A DNA stretch of 64,000 bases from Beta vulgaris subsp. vulgaris (GCF_026745355.1 NC_079206.1:35960262-36024261), one strand, 5' to 3'. Numbered from the stretch's first letter, positions 49,201 to 59,818 are shown. The notes: generated by a model not told the origin, from the sequence alone. A program made the numbers and translations.

Positions 49201-52200
49201 ATATTTTAAATCAGTACTTACATATACTAGATATGAGATAATATTAAACTCAATAAAAAGTATCAAAATAACGAAAGAAATAGATTTGGTTCACTTTATA
49301 GTGTGAATCATAGTTAACGATATAGTATAGGTTCATCTGGATTTGGATTGGGTCATTACCAATCTGGTCAATTTCTGATTCGTCGATCTTCTCAAGTTTC
49401 TTATCCCGTTGAAGGTCTTTTTCTCTATCTATTTCTAGTTACAGCAGGTCATTTTGGGTCTCAAGTCAACTTTAGGTTGCTTTTTTCGAGTCTTGGGTCG
49501 GGTTGTTCACGTTCGGTTGTTGAGGTTGGGTCATTCGAGTAGGGTAAGTTTTGCCAAGTCTCACTTCTCATTCCCTTAGGCTTGCCAATGAACCAGCCTT
49601 CAGTATCAAATAAGTGGTCCGCCTAGGGCCAATACCTAACTTCCCTAATTACATATATGTACACACACACACTCATGCACACTAGGTAATATTCGGGTAA
49701 TGCTCAGGTTTCAAAGTAGTGTGCGAAAAAATATGTGCATTAACGAACTAATTACCAATGGTATCATTCATTAAGATAGTTAACCAAATATCAGTAAATT
49801 CCTTTGTTCTTTAAACTGGTTACGTTTTCCGTTTTAGTATGTTCCTTTAAGTTATTCTTCACCCATTTTTGGCAATGTTTCATCATTATTTTACTCCAAC
49901 TCCCATTCATCTCATCTTTCCCTGTACTTTTTATCAATAAAGATGTCACTATCTACTTTTCCTTACTTTATCCACACAACACTACCTCTCTCCTCCACTT
50001 ATCTTTACTTTTTCTTTACTTCACCTCACACAACACTACTTCTCTCCTCTTGGAAACAATGATTGTAATTAACTTAAAGGTATGAACAGTTTTAACATAA
50101 AGAAAAGTAATTTCCCTTTCTTTTATTTTTGTATAAACCAAACCAGCTCTAAAGGGCTTTTGTTAAATTCCACATTCAAAGCAAACACAAAAAGAATGAG
50201 TTCCCTTTATATAAATAGTCATGTCATGCTACCATACAAGGGCAAGAATGATTAAAACACAAACCTTGTTATTGAATTTAATTGTGATACATATGGGATA
50301 TGATCATTTTCTATGAGTCCTAGTTCTGTTAGGACATCTATGTGGTATCCTAGTTCTTTTAGGAGACTATGTAGTTTAATTAATTTTAATTACTTTCATT
50401 TAAGTATTTAAGTGATAAAGGAATTCTATTATACTTAGGAGTCTAATTCCTTATCATTGAGTCTTAATAATTATTAGGATTAGGCGTGTGATTAGGTTAT
50501 TTATCTTTTATCTTTAAGTTTTACTAGTCCTAGTAGGTTTAGGAAAGTATTATAGTATATATAGGCTATTTGGCCATCTTAAATAAAGAGTGAAGTTTAG
50601 AAATTAAAGTGTTAAGCTTGGGCTTGCATAGAACTGAGAGTTCAAATACACAAACCGCGACTTTGTGTGATCTTGGAGCCGAGACTCACAAGAGAACCTC
50701 TTAAACTGCGATTTAAGAGCCTATCCCTTTTATTCTTATTGTTGTTCGTCCATAAAATCATAAAAACACAAAAATAGTTCGAACCGCCAACAAAAATCAC
50801 ATCGAATTGTGCTTTCAATTACTTTCGGCCATTAAGTTAATTTTCAGGAGTGTTAATTAATTAAATGTTTAATCTACTTAATTCCATGAGTGGTTTGAGT
50901 GAGATTAAGATTCTTAGTGAGTGTTCACGAGTGTTCATTTATCAAGAAATCTTGTTTTGTTCTTATTTTCGGTTCATTGGTTGTTCTTATCAAGTGGACG
51001 TTTTCTCTTGAGTGTTTAGCTACTCTAGCTACGCATTCATATCAGGGTTTTCGTGCCTTCTTAATCCAATTACTTATCTGTTACCCTAAAAGTTCCTCGT
51101 ACTTCCGTTATTTTCATGTTATCTAATACACTATATTGGAGCATGTAGTTAGCCTGACAGGCACGTGTCCCACAGTAATATTATATTAATGTAAGACCCT
51201 CATAAGTAACACCCACTCTATCCAAGTTTTTCATGCCATAAATGTTACCTTTTCCGGGCTTGGGGGACTTATATATTTGTTTTTATCAGATAGGCTTAGT
51301 TTGGGGTAAGTCTAAAGTCTATTTTTGTTAAAGATATGATACTGGCACAAGCATTTTGGCACTCCAATCAACTGAACCACATGCTAATTCATTTGGTAGT
51401 ATTAGTAAGTCATCAGACCTTATAAAGACTGACATCAGTCAGTATTATAAAGGTCATGAAGATCATGAGAGCTAAGCATCTCTACTGCTCCTTGGTAATG
51501 ATGAGGTTGCACACCAAAGCAGTCATGGGAGAACTTGTATCCCCGTCTTTATATCCTCCCCAAAATTTTAAGAAACAGATTTACACGGAATGGTTTCTAC
51601 AAATCTAAACAATGAATGACACGTTTCTTCGGTCAAAATACCTACAGTAAGCAAACATATACAGTGATTGACATAATCTTTACATTGTACAGGAGAGCAG
51701 CTCTGTCACTACTAGTTTCTAAAGTATAAGCTATCCGAATCTGTCAGCTTTTTTTCCCAACACGAGAATCACTTTCCAGGGAAAAAAAGAAAAGAAAAGA
51801 AAGGCCCCTCTAACTTTCTACCTCACACCTCAGCCCACATCAACATTGTTTGAACCTTGTAAAGCTATAGAGCTACATGTGTTCTTGGTGACTTAACTTT
51901 TACTCAAAACTTCAGATAATTGTGGAAATCACAAACATTTCAAGTTCTTTCCCAGTTAAAAAGTTAGTCATAAGTTCATATTACTATTAGCCCCTTAAGT
52001 TCTCTATTTGCCTCTTGTGGGAAGACCTGTGGATGCTTACGTAAATGTCATGTAATCCTTAAAAACAATAGAACTTGCACAAACTCCTGATTCTCCTCTT
52101 GCAAACCAAAACAAGGTAAAGTCAACACTTCTACTTCTACAACCGATTTTAATTTTTGAGCCAGTTCAGATTTATTTTAACACATTTGACCTTATAGTTC

Positions 52201-53993
52201 AATGTTCAAATGCAATAACCACTAGCAACTGCAAATATTCATAAATTTGCCTATTCTTATTATCTTTATCAACATATACCTTAATTAGGCAAGCATTTCA
52301 CCATTCAGACATCCATTCCTAATTTAGTAGATTGGATTATATCTATCGACATCGACAGACAAGACATCAAAAAGGATCAAAAGATCGGGATTGTGCTGAC
52401 AAATATAGTACTAACCACATCAACAGGTGAGCCAATGCAGACAGCAAAGAATCCCGCTCCAAGACCAGCTAACATATGGGTGACAACATTGTCTGTGAAT
52501 CCAGGTATCCTTAAAATGGACTGCAATGAAAGAAAAGAAAGTAAGAGACATTACAAATATGTCATAAAGATGTAAAATTCATATTTACAGAAACAATTAG
52601 CGAAAGAAAAATATATTTCACCTGCTTCACTTGATCATAACTAGCCAGTTCAGCAGCATTTATAATAGCATTGCGTGCTACGTTTGGCCCAAGGCCAGTC
52701 CATAAGGCCTTAAGTCCTTCCTGAAAGTCCACAGGATTAACCATTCAGGAATGATGGATTAGGTATTGATCTAAGCAAACTACATGTTCTTATCTAGCTC
52801 CAAATAGGCATTCACCTGCTTGACTATAGTTGAATAGGCATTTAATGCTCCAGAATAGCGCCTAGGCACACCAGCAGGCAATTTCCCCTCAGCTTGAAGC
52901 CGAACTTTTACAAGATCAGTTGGATTAGCAATTGCGATTCCAACGGCGCCTGCAATAGAATTAAACATCTTACCATCAATCTATTATTAAACACACAAAT
53001 ACATACAGCAAGACTCTTTCTTCAAGGTCTTCTTAACCGTCCAACAAATGACAACTTCAGTATTTTACCCCTGTATAAAGCTAAAAATTTAAGAATAATT
53101 GCTCACCAGTTGTAAGTGCAGCAAGTATTTTCTTGGACAAGGGAACGTCACCAACATGGTCTTTACCCACATAGAATGTCTTAACCTGTTGACATCACAT
53201 CACTACAGTATTATTCATTTCCTGATGTAACACATATTATAGGTCAATCAGGACCAAAATATGAAACTCACAGGTTCATACAACCCTATTCGTAGACCAC
53301 CAAACAAGCATTGACGATGCAATCCTGGAACAATTCCTTTCCAGAGTGATGCTATCCCTTCTTCTCTGCCAATGGTGGCCACTGTACCTAACATACCTCG
53401 ATATTGTGGTATTGCATCTCCAACCACTTTTTTCTGAAGCTGTAGCCTGACTTTGGCAGTGTCTAAGGGGATTGTACAAATCTGCATTACCCACAATGTT
53501 TAAGTATAACATTAAACAAGTAAACATTTCAACAAATGTTTGGTAAACAAATGTTGAATGCAATGCCTTAAGCATCCTTCATAATTTCCACTCACTCATC
53601 GTAGAACAAAGTTCCTACATAAAATTTCTTCAGCATAAGGTCACATTAAACGGACAAAATGTCTCAATCAAATATTGAACGGCAGCACTTGTAGTTTCGA
53701 CACCATTCACAATCAGTCATATAATTAGATTTAGATGCTGTTGGTCTCAGTAATTTTTTTAATTTTTACCATGACATAACTAGAGATATTAATAGTGTAA
53801 AAACTTGAAATGGTTGCATTTAAATGGGATTGGAGGAAGAAATAAAGAGTAATTTGGGCAGATCAGCTAAAAAAAGTCCGAAAATAAAGCAGTGTTAAAA
53901 GTTAATTACCTCAGCAAAGCAAGCAGCAAAAGCACTGCTAGCTAAAGTTCCAGGAAAGGAGATGTTAGACTTTGGATCGGGCGATGGAGACAT
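40229..53993 (-). CDS. UCP1/PUMP1-like: Mitochondrial uncoupling-protein-type carrier (PUMP/UCP), complete
   Basis: Nine minus-strand exons are read at 53993-53910, 53481-53272, 53185-53107, 52949-52816, 52720-52622, 52520-52416, 42016-41942, 40783-40697 and 40264-40229. All introns are GT-AG; the coding length is 909 nt, or 302 residues plus TGA. Three mitochondrial-carrier repeats each carry the Px(D/E)xx(K/R) signature: [20 protein letters not shown] and [34 protein letters not shown] and the [13 protein letters not shown] end match plant uncoupling proteins (about 305 residues). Family members carry protons and, in plants, also aspartate, glutamate or dicarboxylates across the inner mitochondrial membrane. 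I chose the ATG at 53993 because its short N-terminus fits the family. An in-frame ATG at 54098 would add 35 residues. Intron 6 is 10.4 kb long and full of retroelements. Confidence 0.93.
40988..41338. mobile_element. Tourist-like MITE with CAGAT arrays
   Basis: Terminal inverted repeats GGCTATGTTTAGTTCACC match at both ends. The 3-bp flanks TTA (40985-40987 and 41339-41341) fit PIF/Harbinger insertion. Both subterminal parts are packed with (GATCA)n units. It lies in UCP intron 7 (40784-41941). Confidence 0.85.
41395..41680. repeat. Degenerate repeat in UCP intron 7
   Basis: Two to three imperfect copies of a CACCAAACCACCTTTTATATAGGACTTTTGTGG-like unit occur. The class is unknown and no ends were found. 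Confidence 0.4.
42255..42384. repeat. Compound microsatellite (CATA/CACA/GA)
   Basis: CATACA- and CACACA-rich tracts grade into (AG)n at 42368-42384, within UCP intron 6. Confidence 0.8.
42843..43300 (+). pseudogene. Gypsy integrase C-terminal fragment
   Basis: The plus-strand frame contains [17 protein letters not shown], then [10 protein letters not shown], a typical gypsy integrase tail. Frame shifts follow, and further recognisable tail residues lie near 43170-43260. No other part of this element is seen nearby on its 5' side. A possible LTR fragment follows to about 43740. Confidence 0.65.
43437..43532. repeat. 48-bp tandem duplication
   Basis: The unit GGATTTGGTACAAAGAATAT... (43437-43484) is repeated at 43485-43532 with one substitution. 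Confidence 0.9.
44380..44989 (+). repeat. 5' LTR of gypsy element
   Basis: 610 bp, TGATCC...CATCA, followed by the iMet primer-binding site. It contains CCTATATAAGGC near 44740, a likely TATA box, also present in the 3' LTR near 47430. Confidence 0.9.
44992..45003 (+). other. tRNA-iMet primer-binding site
   Basis: TGGTATCAGAGC, an exact 12-base match to the initiator-Met tRNA complement, two bases after the 5' LTR. Confidence 0.9.
45178..46176 (+). pseudogene. Gypsy gag remnant
   Basis: Two frames (45148-45558 and 45649-46176) are separated by stops at 45556-45558 and near 45640. They contain [20 protein letters not shown], a gag-typical [13 protein letters not shown] region and a zinc knuckle [14 protein letters not shown]. 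In the knuckle the usual His ligand position holds Asn, with a His two places earlier, so metal binding is probably impaired. A start at 45178 ([12 protein letters not shown]) or 45148 is possible. Confidence 0.8.
47064..47655 (+). repeat. 3' LTR of gypsy element
   Basis: 592 bp, about 90% identical by eye to the 5' LTR, ending CATAA where the 5' copy ends CATCA. The target duplication ATTAT follows immediately. Confidence 0.9.
47661..50279. other. UCP intron 6, unclassified repeats
   Basis: No gene. At 48063-48790 the two ends carry GTGTCG/GGACACGGGTACGG-type blocks in roughly inverted arrangement. At 49005-49560 a GGTCGGGT-rich unit begins TAGGTGGCAA and ends TTGCCAAGTCTCA. Both look like old hAT-type or foldback elements, but no target duplications could be read. 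Confidence 0.35.
50285..50804 (+). mobile_element. Gypsy solo LTR related to 44380-47655
   Basis: It starts TGATACATATGGGATATGATCATTTTC and ends AAATCACATCG. Flanks are an exact 5-bp duplication AATTG (50280-50284 and 50805-50809). It shares the GATCATTTTCTA start and the GTTCGTCCATAAA and AATCACAT end with the LTRs of the 44380-47655 element, but is diverged in the middle. It is an older or sister subfamily. Confidence 0.85.
50810..52415. other. UCP intron 6, no feature recognised
   Basis: Ordinary AT-rich intron sequence up to the exon-6 5' splice site at 52414-52415. Short open frames show no family resemblance. Confidence 0.5.
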
Positions 53994-54550
53994 CAAGGCA
54001 GGGTCGAAGGGATTATAATGGAGAGAGACAGAGACAGAGATAGCAGAGAAAAGTAAAGTAAAATGAAAGAGGTGGTAATGTGGTATACTAGGGTTCAAAT
54101 ATTCCGATAGAGGAAAAGGAGTTAGTCTGGTTTGATTTGGAGAGAGAATCCATTTTTAAGTTCATTTTCCAAGGGATGGATGAGTGCAACACGAAGGCAC
54201 TCGCTCACGCTTTGCTGTATCAGCTCAGCAGCAATGCGGATCCACGTTAGCAAGTAAATGGAAATTCATTCGTTGTTGCATGTTGAAAGTCTTCCGTCGA
54301 ATAGCCGGATAGGACCGTTTTTTCCGGCTGAATTTTTATTATTCAATATTCATGGCCTACTATTTTGTTGGTATTGCCTAGTATTCTTTCAGGAATTTTA
54401 TATGGTAATTCTATCATATTTTTTTTAGTTTGCTCATTTTCTAAATTATTCTCAGTATGAAATAAAATATAATTATGTAGAATTTTCTTTAATTTATCTT
54501 AGTGTGTATTTTATTACTAATATTTAATCATTACAATATTTACTAATGTG
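53994..54550 (-). promoter_or_regulatory. UCP 5' flank between gene and pararetroviral repeat
   Basis: 557 bp separate the UCP start codon from the pararetroviral terminal repeat. Purine-rich GAGAGAGACAGAGACAGAG near 54025-54045 (pyrimidine-rich on the sense strand) suits a 5' UTR. I see no clear TATA box in this interval. Confidence 0.4.
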
Positions 54551-55235
54551 ACTTTGATTGAACTTTGAATGGTCTTACACAAGGATTGAGTAACAACTAA
54601 TTTTGAGCGAGAGGCTTTTGTAATAGATTCCTAAATTTTTCTCTCTAAATTTTTGTACTGAAGAAAACACTTTATGTCTACGGAGATACAATACGGGTTA
54701 TTTATAGTACATGGATTCTGTTTGATAAGTTTCGTCGTCTTTCTTTTGATAAGCTTTGCCGTATGTAGACATTGCCGTTTGAAGACAGGCGCAACCTTTT
54801 TTTTTTTGAATTGTTCTGCTGGCTTTGAGTTGATCTGGTAACCTTTGTATTTGGTAAGTATTCTTTTGATAACTTTGATTGTGATTTTGGATTATGCCTA
54901 AATGAAACTTTTGGTTTTTTGTGGCTTTATGTGGAGTGGGTTTGTGCATGCCTGTGGATGCCTTTGTACTTTGTAGAATTCCTTTGTTCATTTTGTAGAA
55001 TAATCCCTTTGTCTTTTGCGATATTGTCCCTTTGTGCCTTTGAATGATGTATGTACAATTCATCAGATAGTCAAGTGGTATACCGGATATTTGATGAGTC
55101 GTCATAGGAGTACCTGCATTGAAAACGTTAGTAAAATATGTCCCTTATTTTTGCCTAAGTGATATTCACTTAGCGGGATCTTTTTATTTTTTATTTTTTA
55201 TTGTCCTAATTTTTGCCAGGAAGTTCCTGCGGACA
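54551..55235 (-). repeat. Left terminal repeat of pararetroviral element
   Basis: On the minus strand it starts TGTCCGCAGGAACTTCCTGG and is over 90% alike to 60485-59819. It ends at 54551, without the ~280-bp leader that follows the right copy. TATAAAT lies at 54707-54701. Confidence 0.85.
54701..54707 (-). promoter_or_regulatory. TATA box in left terminal repeat
   Basis: TATAAAT on the minus strand. The equivalent in the right repeat is at 59967-59973. Transcription from here would run toward the UCP gene. Confidence 0.55.
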
Positions 55236-56451
55236 TTTTATTTTTTAAAGAGAAAACTTTTCTTTTATTGTAAATAAGGATCTTGAGCACAAGGTCCTCC
55301 GAATGGGTCATCAGGTGAGAATGGACAGATGATCCGGAAGAGTCGTCTGAATTTCGGATCAAGAGTTGCGTTTGTCTTTTGAGAAGCTTGATTTCTTTTT
55401 TGAGTAATTCAATTTCAGTTTCTTGAATTTCTGGCTTCCTTGTTTCTTTCTCTTTTTGTGGAGTAGAAGGATTAGGAATTTCTTTGATTGCTTTGATAAG
55501 TTGATTATCTGCAACTATTTGATCTTGGACAGTCTTTAATGAGCAAAATTTGTCAATGGCAAATTTTTCCCACCATTTGATCTTGAATTCACGCACTAGA
55601 GACATGGGGAGTGGTGTTGGATACCATTGAATGATGTTGTAAGACCAGCACATTATCCATGGAACATTAAATTCTCGATGAAATAAGAGCTCTGTGGAAT
55701 ATGGAGTGTTGGTTTGTACATGAGCATAAGATTTTTGTACCTCTATTGGCCATATTTGTTGAGAACTTCCAAAATGGAGCCACCATTCGTAAAACCATAT
55801 GGGGAAATTATTTGGGCATTGAGGACAAATAGTGAAGAACCATGAATGATTAAATGCCCTGAGTAAGAATGCTCGAAACCACGCCATCTGATAATCAATG
55901 TAATTATATTCTTGTGGCTGGAAAGGGACCGAGAATTCTTTCGGAACATAAGCAGATATCCATTCAGTCTGTGAAATAATCTTTTTGATTTTGCATTTTG
56001 AATAGGCTATGTAATTTCCTTTTTCACTATGCTCAATTTCAACGGACTTGGTATCAACAAGTATGAATTCATAAAACCTTTGTGTTTTATAAGATGTTTC
56101 AGGCCGGTATTGACAGTACATTAGGAAAAGAGAATTAGTAAATTTGATAAGTTCGGGAGTTTGAGGAGTTTCTTTGAAACGTGTAAGGAGTAGGTGTTCT
56201 TTATGTGGTTTGGTGATGTATTTGTGGGTTTCGGAATTTGTAGATTGGTATTTTTGAGTAGTTGATTTTGAGTTTGAAGTTTGAGTAGGATACTTGACTG
56301 CTTGGGAATAAGATAAAGGTGGAAAATCAGAAAATGCGTCAAGCTTATCTAATGAAGATGTTTTTTCACTTGATGGGCGGAGCTTGTGAAATCTCATCAC
56401 ATAATCTTCTGGTTTTTGAATACCTTTGCCTTTATTAGAATCTTGATTCAT
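55198..56451 (-). CDS. Pararetroviral downstream ORF, 417 codons, unknown function
   Basis: The longest intact ORF of the window starts with MNQDSNKGKG at 56451 and ends inside the terminal repeat. It has a Ser/Thr/Lys-rich N-terminal third, a Trp/aromatic-rich central domain (HSWFFTICPQCPN, FPIWFYEWWLHFG) and a coiled-coil-like Glu/Lys region near residues 330-370. Similar Trp-rich proteins accompany caulimovirid-like polymerases in many plant genomes, but I know of no established role. It overlaps none of the polymerase frames and follows RNase H closely. Its intactness contrasts with the broken polymerase. Confidence 0.5.
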   Translation of the reverse strand: MNQDSNKGKGIQKPEDYVMRFHKLRPSSEKTSSLDKLDAFSDFPPLSYSQAVKYPTQTSNSKSTTQKYQSTNSETHKYITKPHKEHLLLTRFKETPQTPELIKFTNSLFLMYCQYRPETSYKTQRFYEFILVDTKSVEIEHSEKGNYIAYSKCKIKKIISQTEWISAYVPKEFSVPFQPQEYNYIDYQMAWFRAFLLRAFNHSWFFTICPQCPNNFPIWFYEWWLHFGSSQQIWPIEVQKSYAHVQTNTPYSTELLFHREFNVPWIMCWSYNIIQWYPTPLPMSLVREFKIKWWEKFAIDKFCSLKTVQDQIVADNQLIKAIKEIPNPSTPQKEKETRKPEIQETEIELLKKEIKLLKRQTQLLIRNSDDSSGSSVHSHLMTHSEDLVLKILIYNKRKVFSLKNKMSAGTSWQKLGQ

Positions 56452-56475
56452 TTTGCCTCATGTAATAATTGAACT

Positions 56476-56889
56476 TCAAATATTATTACTATTGCCTTTT
56501 CCTTGTAAAAATTCTCGAGTTAAAAAATCAGGAAGAGAATTATTTTCTCCTTTTATATATTCTATTTGAAAATCAAAAACTGATAATATAGCTTGCCATC
56601 TGGCGAAAATTTGTTTTGAAACAATATTTTGAACATCCTTTTGTAGTATTTCTTTAGCAGATTTGCAATCTATTCGTAATAAAAAAGTTTCATTATAGAG
56701 ATCATCTTGAAATTTTGAAATACAAAGAACAATAGATAAAATTTCCTTTTTAATAGTTGAATAATTTTTTTGAGAACCTATCCATAGGCCGGAATGAAAT
56801 CTAATTATTTGTTCATTTTTATTTTCAGGTAATTTTTGTTTAAGAATGCCTCCATAGCCTATGTCGGATGCATATGTTTCTACTATCAT
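56476..56889 (-). pseudogene. Pararetroviral RNase H
   Basis: The minus-strand frame contains ETYASDIGYGGIL, a conserved Glu in TIKKEILSIV, LRIDCKSAK and the final Asp in NNSLPDFLTREF, the four acidic residues of RNase H. It ends 24 bases before the next ORF and is separated from the RT frame by a shift near 57000. Confidence 0.75.
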
Positions 56890-57034
56890 GAATGCATTGG
56901 GATTTGGTAGACCTAAACATGGAAGGGACTTGACTTTTTCTTTTAATTTTTGTATTATATGTGTATGTTTAGGTGACCAAGCTGGAGGATTTTTTCGTAA
57001 TCTTTGATAAAGACATGAACAATATTGTCTTAGA

Positions 57035-58168
57035 TTAGGAAAAAAAGTCTGAAATATAATTAAGACATCCTAAAAGTCTTTGTAATTGATTTTTGTCTTT
57101 AATTTCAAATGGAAATTTATCAGTAAATTCTATAGCTCTATTAATCGGTTTTATAGTACCTTGAAAAATATCATGTCCTAAAAACCGTATTTTAGTTTGA
57201 AATATTTTCATCTTAGGGAAAGAGACGACTAAACCATTCTTTTTAATAACATGTAAAAAAGTATTAAGGTGTTTGAAATGTTGATCTAAGGAATCTGAAA
57301 ATATTAGGACATCATCAATATAGACTATAATATTTTGAGTATAAGGATTAAAAATATCATTCATGATATTTTGAAACTCAGATGGAGCATTTTTTAATCC
57401 AAAAGGCATTACGTTCCATTCATAATGTCCAAAAGGAACATTGAAGGCGGTTTTGTATCTATCTTTTTCCTCTATATGAATTTGCCAAAATCCACTTTTC
57501 ATATCATACTTTGAGAAGACTTTTTCATTAAAAAGATGGCTTAATAAATCTTTTTTATTAGGGATTGGGTACCTAATCCATTGTAAGACTTTATTAAGAG
57601 GTTTATAATTAATTACTAATCTAGGAACCCCTCTTTCTTTTTCCGCTTGATCCATAACATAAAAAGCAGCACAACTCCAAGGAGATTTAGATGGTCTAAT
57701 TAATTTTTTATCTAATAAGGTTTGAATTTCCTTTTTGCAAAATTCTAACATTTCTTGATTCATTTGAATAGGTCTTGCTTTAGTAGGAATAGATTTTTCT
57801 GAAAATTCTTTTTCATAGGGGAGTGAAACCATATGTTTTTTCCTTTCCCAAAAAGCATTAGGAATATTAGCACAAACTTCTTCTTTAAATTTTTGTTCTA
57901 AATAACATATTTTCTTTTGAATATAAGGGCTTTTTAAACTCTCTTCTATTTTTAAGTATGATATTTCTTGCTGTAAAAGAGAAATTTGAAATTCTTTATT
58001 AGTTATTGTATTTACTTGTTGGAATATACAAAGATTGAAATATAGCCAAATCCTTTTGGTAGACTGGTGCAAGAAATTGAAAAGATATTTTATTTCCCAT
58101 AATATTAGTATGAACACCCATACGATCAACTGAGAAAGGATAAATTTGAGTAATAAAAGGAGTACCAA
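57035..58168 (-). pseudogene. Pararetroviral reverse transcriptase
   Basis: A 377-codon minus-strand frame. Visible RT motifs are the LVINYKPLN region, SKYDMKSGFWQI, FNVPFGHYEWNVMPFGL and the catalytic YIDD at 57322-57311, then FLGH. The first ~50 residues are out-of-frame protease sequence. The frame ends at 57035 within the thumb/connection, and RNase H continues in another frame. The RT resembles caulimovirid and gypsy-type enzymes; the lack of integrase downstream decides for the former. Confidence 0.8.
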
Positions 58169-58169
58169 G

Positions 58170-58450
58170 TATTATTTCATTATTTATATCCTTTACTAAA
58201 ATGAATGTATTTTTAAAGCAATAACCTTGATTACAAATATATGCATTAGGGAGCTTATATTTTATTTTTAAAGGTTCACCATTAGCAGTATGTAACTTTT
58301 CTGTTGTTTTTTCATAGAAGATGCTAGGAATTAGTCCTTCTCTTATACAATTTGATCAGCTCCACTATCCAGTAATGCTATAGTATTTAAATGAAAGTCA
58401 TTACCTATTTTAAGTGAAATGAGAATATACCATTTTTGAAAATTTATTCT
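58170..58450 (-). pseudogene. Pararetroviral aspartic protease region
   Basis: The minus strand encodes the DSGA active-site motif at 58369-58358, followed by an EIILGTPF flap-like motif downstream. A stop codon lies seven residues after the motif. It sits just before the reverse transcriptase frame, as expected. Confidence 0.7.
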
Positions 58451-58662
58451 ATCTATAATATTTTTTGATTTCTTTAGGTTCTTGAGACAAAATTTGAATA
58501 GGAGGTGAATTTGAAGTAGATGGTTGATCCTTTAGACTATTATTTGGTTCTAACAAAGCTATTCTAGTTTGAAGTTCTAAGTCTTTCGTTTTGAATTCTA
58601 ACAATTGTTCTTTAATTTCTTTTATTTGAGTTTTAAGAGTGCTAACTTCAGTTTGTAAATCT

Positions 58663-59013
58663 TTAGTTGTATTTGTTTGAAAATATTAGGAGTCGGATAT
58701 TATCAAATATTTGTGATAAAGTAACTGGTTCAGTTCTAGTAGGATTTTCTTTTTTGCAAACAATATCTTTTAACTTTAAAAGATATTCCTTTTTTATATC
58801 TGGATCGTTAATTTTGTCTATTAGTTCAAATAAAAATTCTTTTTCATTATTATCTTTCGTAATAACATTAACGGAAGGAGCAAGGATAAGGTCTACATAT
58901 TTTTTTGGTATAGTCCAGTTTTGAAAATTAATCGGAAAAGATATTTCCTTACTTTGTACTATGTTTGAGTTATCACTATCATGTGAAAATAACTTTCTAA
59001 CAAAAGTAGCCAT
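58663..59013 (-). pseudogene. Pararetroviral N-terminal ORF
   Basis: Starting at the ATG at 59013 (MATFVRKLF), about 116 codons with an acidic FELIDKINDPDIKKEYLL stretch. The frame closes at 58663, and a coiled-coil-like, Lys/Glu/Leu-rich segment continues in another frame to about 58450. The open frame extends upstream to 59163, but the upstream residues look non-coding. Function is unknown; in caulimovirids this region precedes the coat domain. Confidence 0.5.
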
Positions 59014-59523
59014 GATCATATAATAATAAAATTTAGTGCACATAGCAGATAAGCAAATGCATATAAATGGGACCAACAGGACCACCCTTACCGGGACCAC
59101 CTTTTCTCTTCTTAACTGCTGATAAACGGATTTAACAAGGACTGACCAACGTTTGACCAACACTTAGTGCAAGTTCTTAACTACTAAACTCACAAAATTA
59201 TATTTTATATGATGTAGGTAGCTTTTAGTGAAAAGTACTAACACTAGATAGTTAAACTAAACTTAGTACATATAAAGATAATAGATTTTCCTTTTAAATA
59301 AACAAAGCTTTACTATTCTAATAAAATAAAGTAGAAATTTTGTCATGAAAATGAATTAAGGTGCAACTTTACGTATGAAGTAAAGAAGTGCAACAAAGTC
59401 ACATAAAAACAAAATCATAAAAGGACGAAATAGCAACCCATCCTACTATTAGTAGTACTTAGTATGAGTAATTAGACTGTTTTAGGCTTAATATCGGCAG
59501 ATCCTACCCCCCGGCGATTTTTT

Positions 59524-59536
59524 GGCTCTGATACCA
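59524..59536 (-). other. tRNA-iMet primer-binding site (pararetroviral)
   Basis: The minus strand reads TGGTATCAGAGCC, an exact match to the initiator-Met tRNA complement used by caulimovirids and many LTR elements. It sets the minus-strand orientation of the element. Confidence 0.85.
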
Positions 59537-59818
59537 AGATGCACCCAGGACTGGACGGGTTATGGACCGTTCCGGACGTAGTTCAGATTAATTATATAGC
59601 GAAAGGGGGACTGTTTGGTAGGTAATTAATCTCGTCAAAAGATTAATAAAAACTTTGAAAATAAAAGTAATGAAATTTATTTTTGATTTAAAAAAAGTAA
59701 TTTATTATTAAATTAATAACTGGATGAAATCAATTCTTGAAAATTTGAACAGATGTTTTGAATAGTTCGAACAGATGTTGAAAGCAATTAAAAGAGACGC
59801 AGATATGAATAATAACTT

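Noticed and set aside
53994..54098. 35-residue N-terminal extension of UCP from the upstream ATG
   Set aside because: It is in frame, but plant uncoupling carriers lack such a presequence and the inner ATG gives the normal length, so it is more likely 5' UTR.
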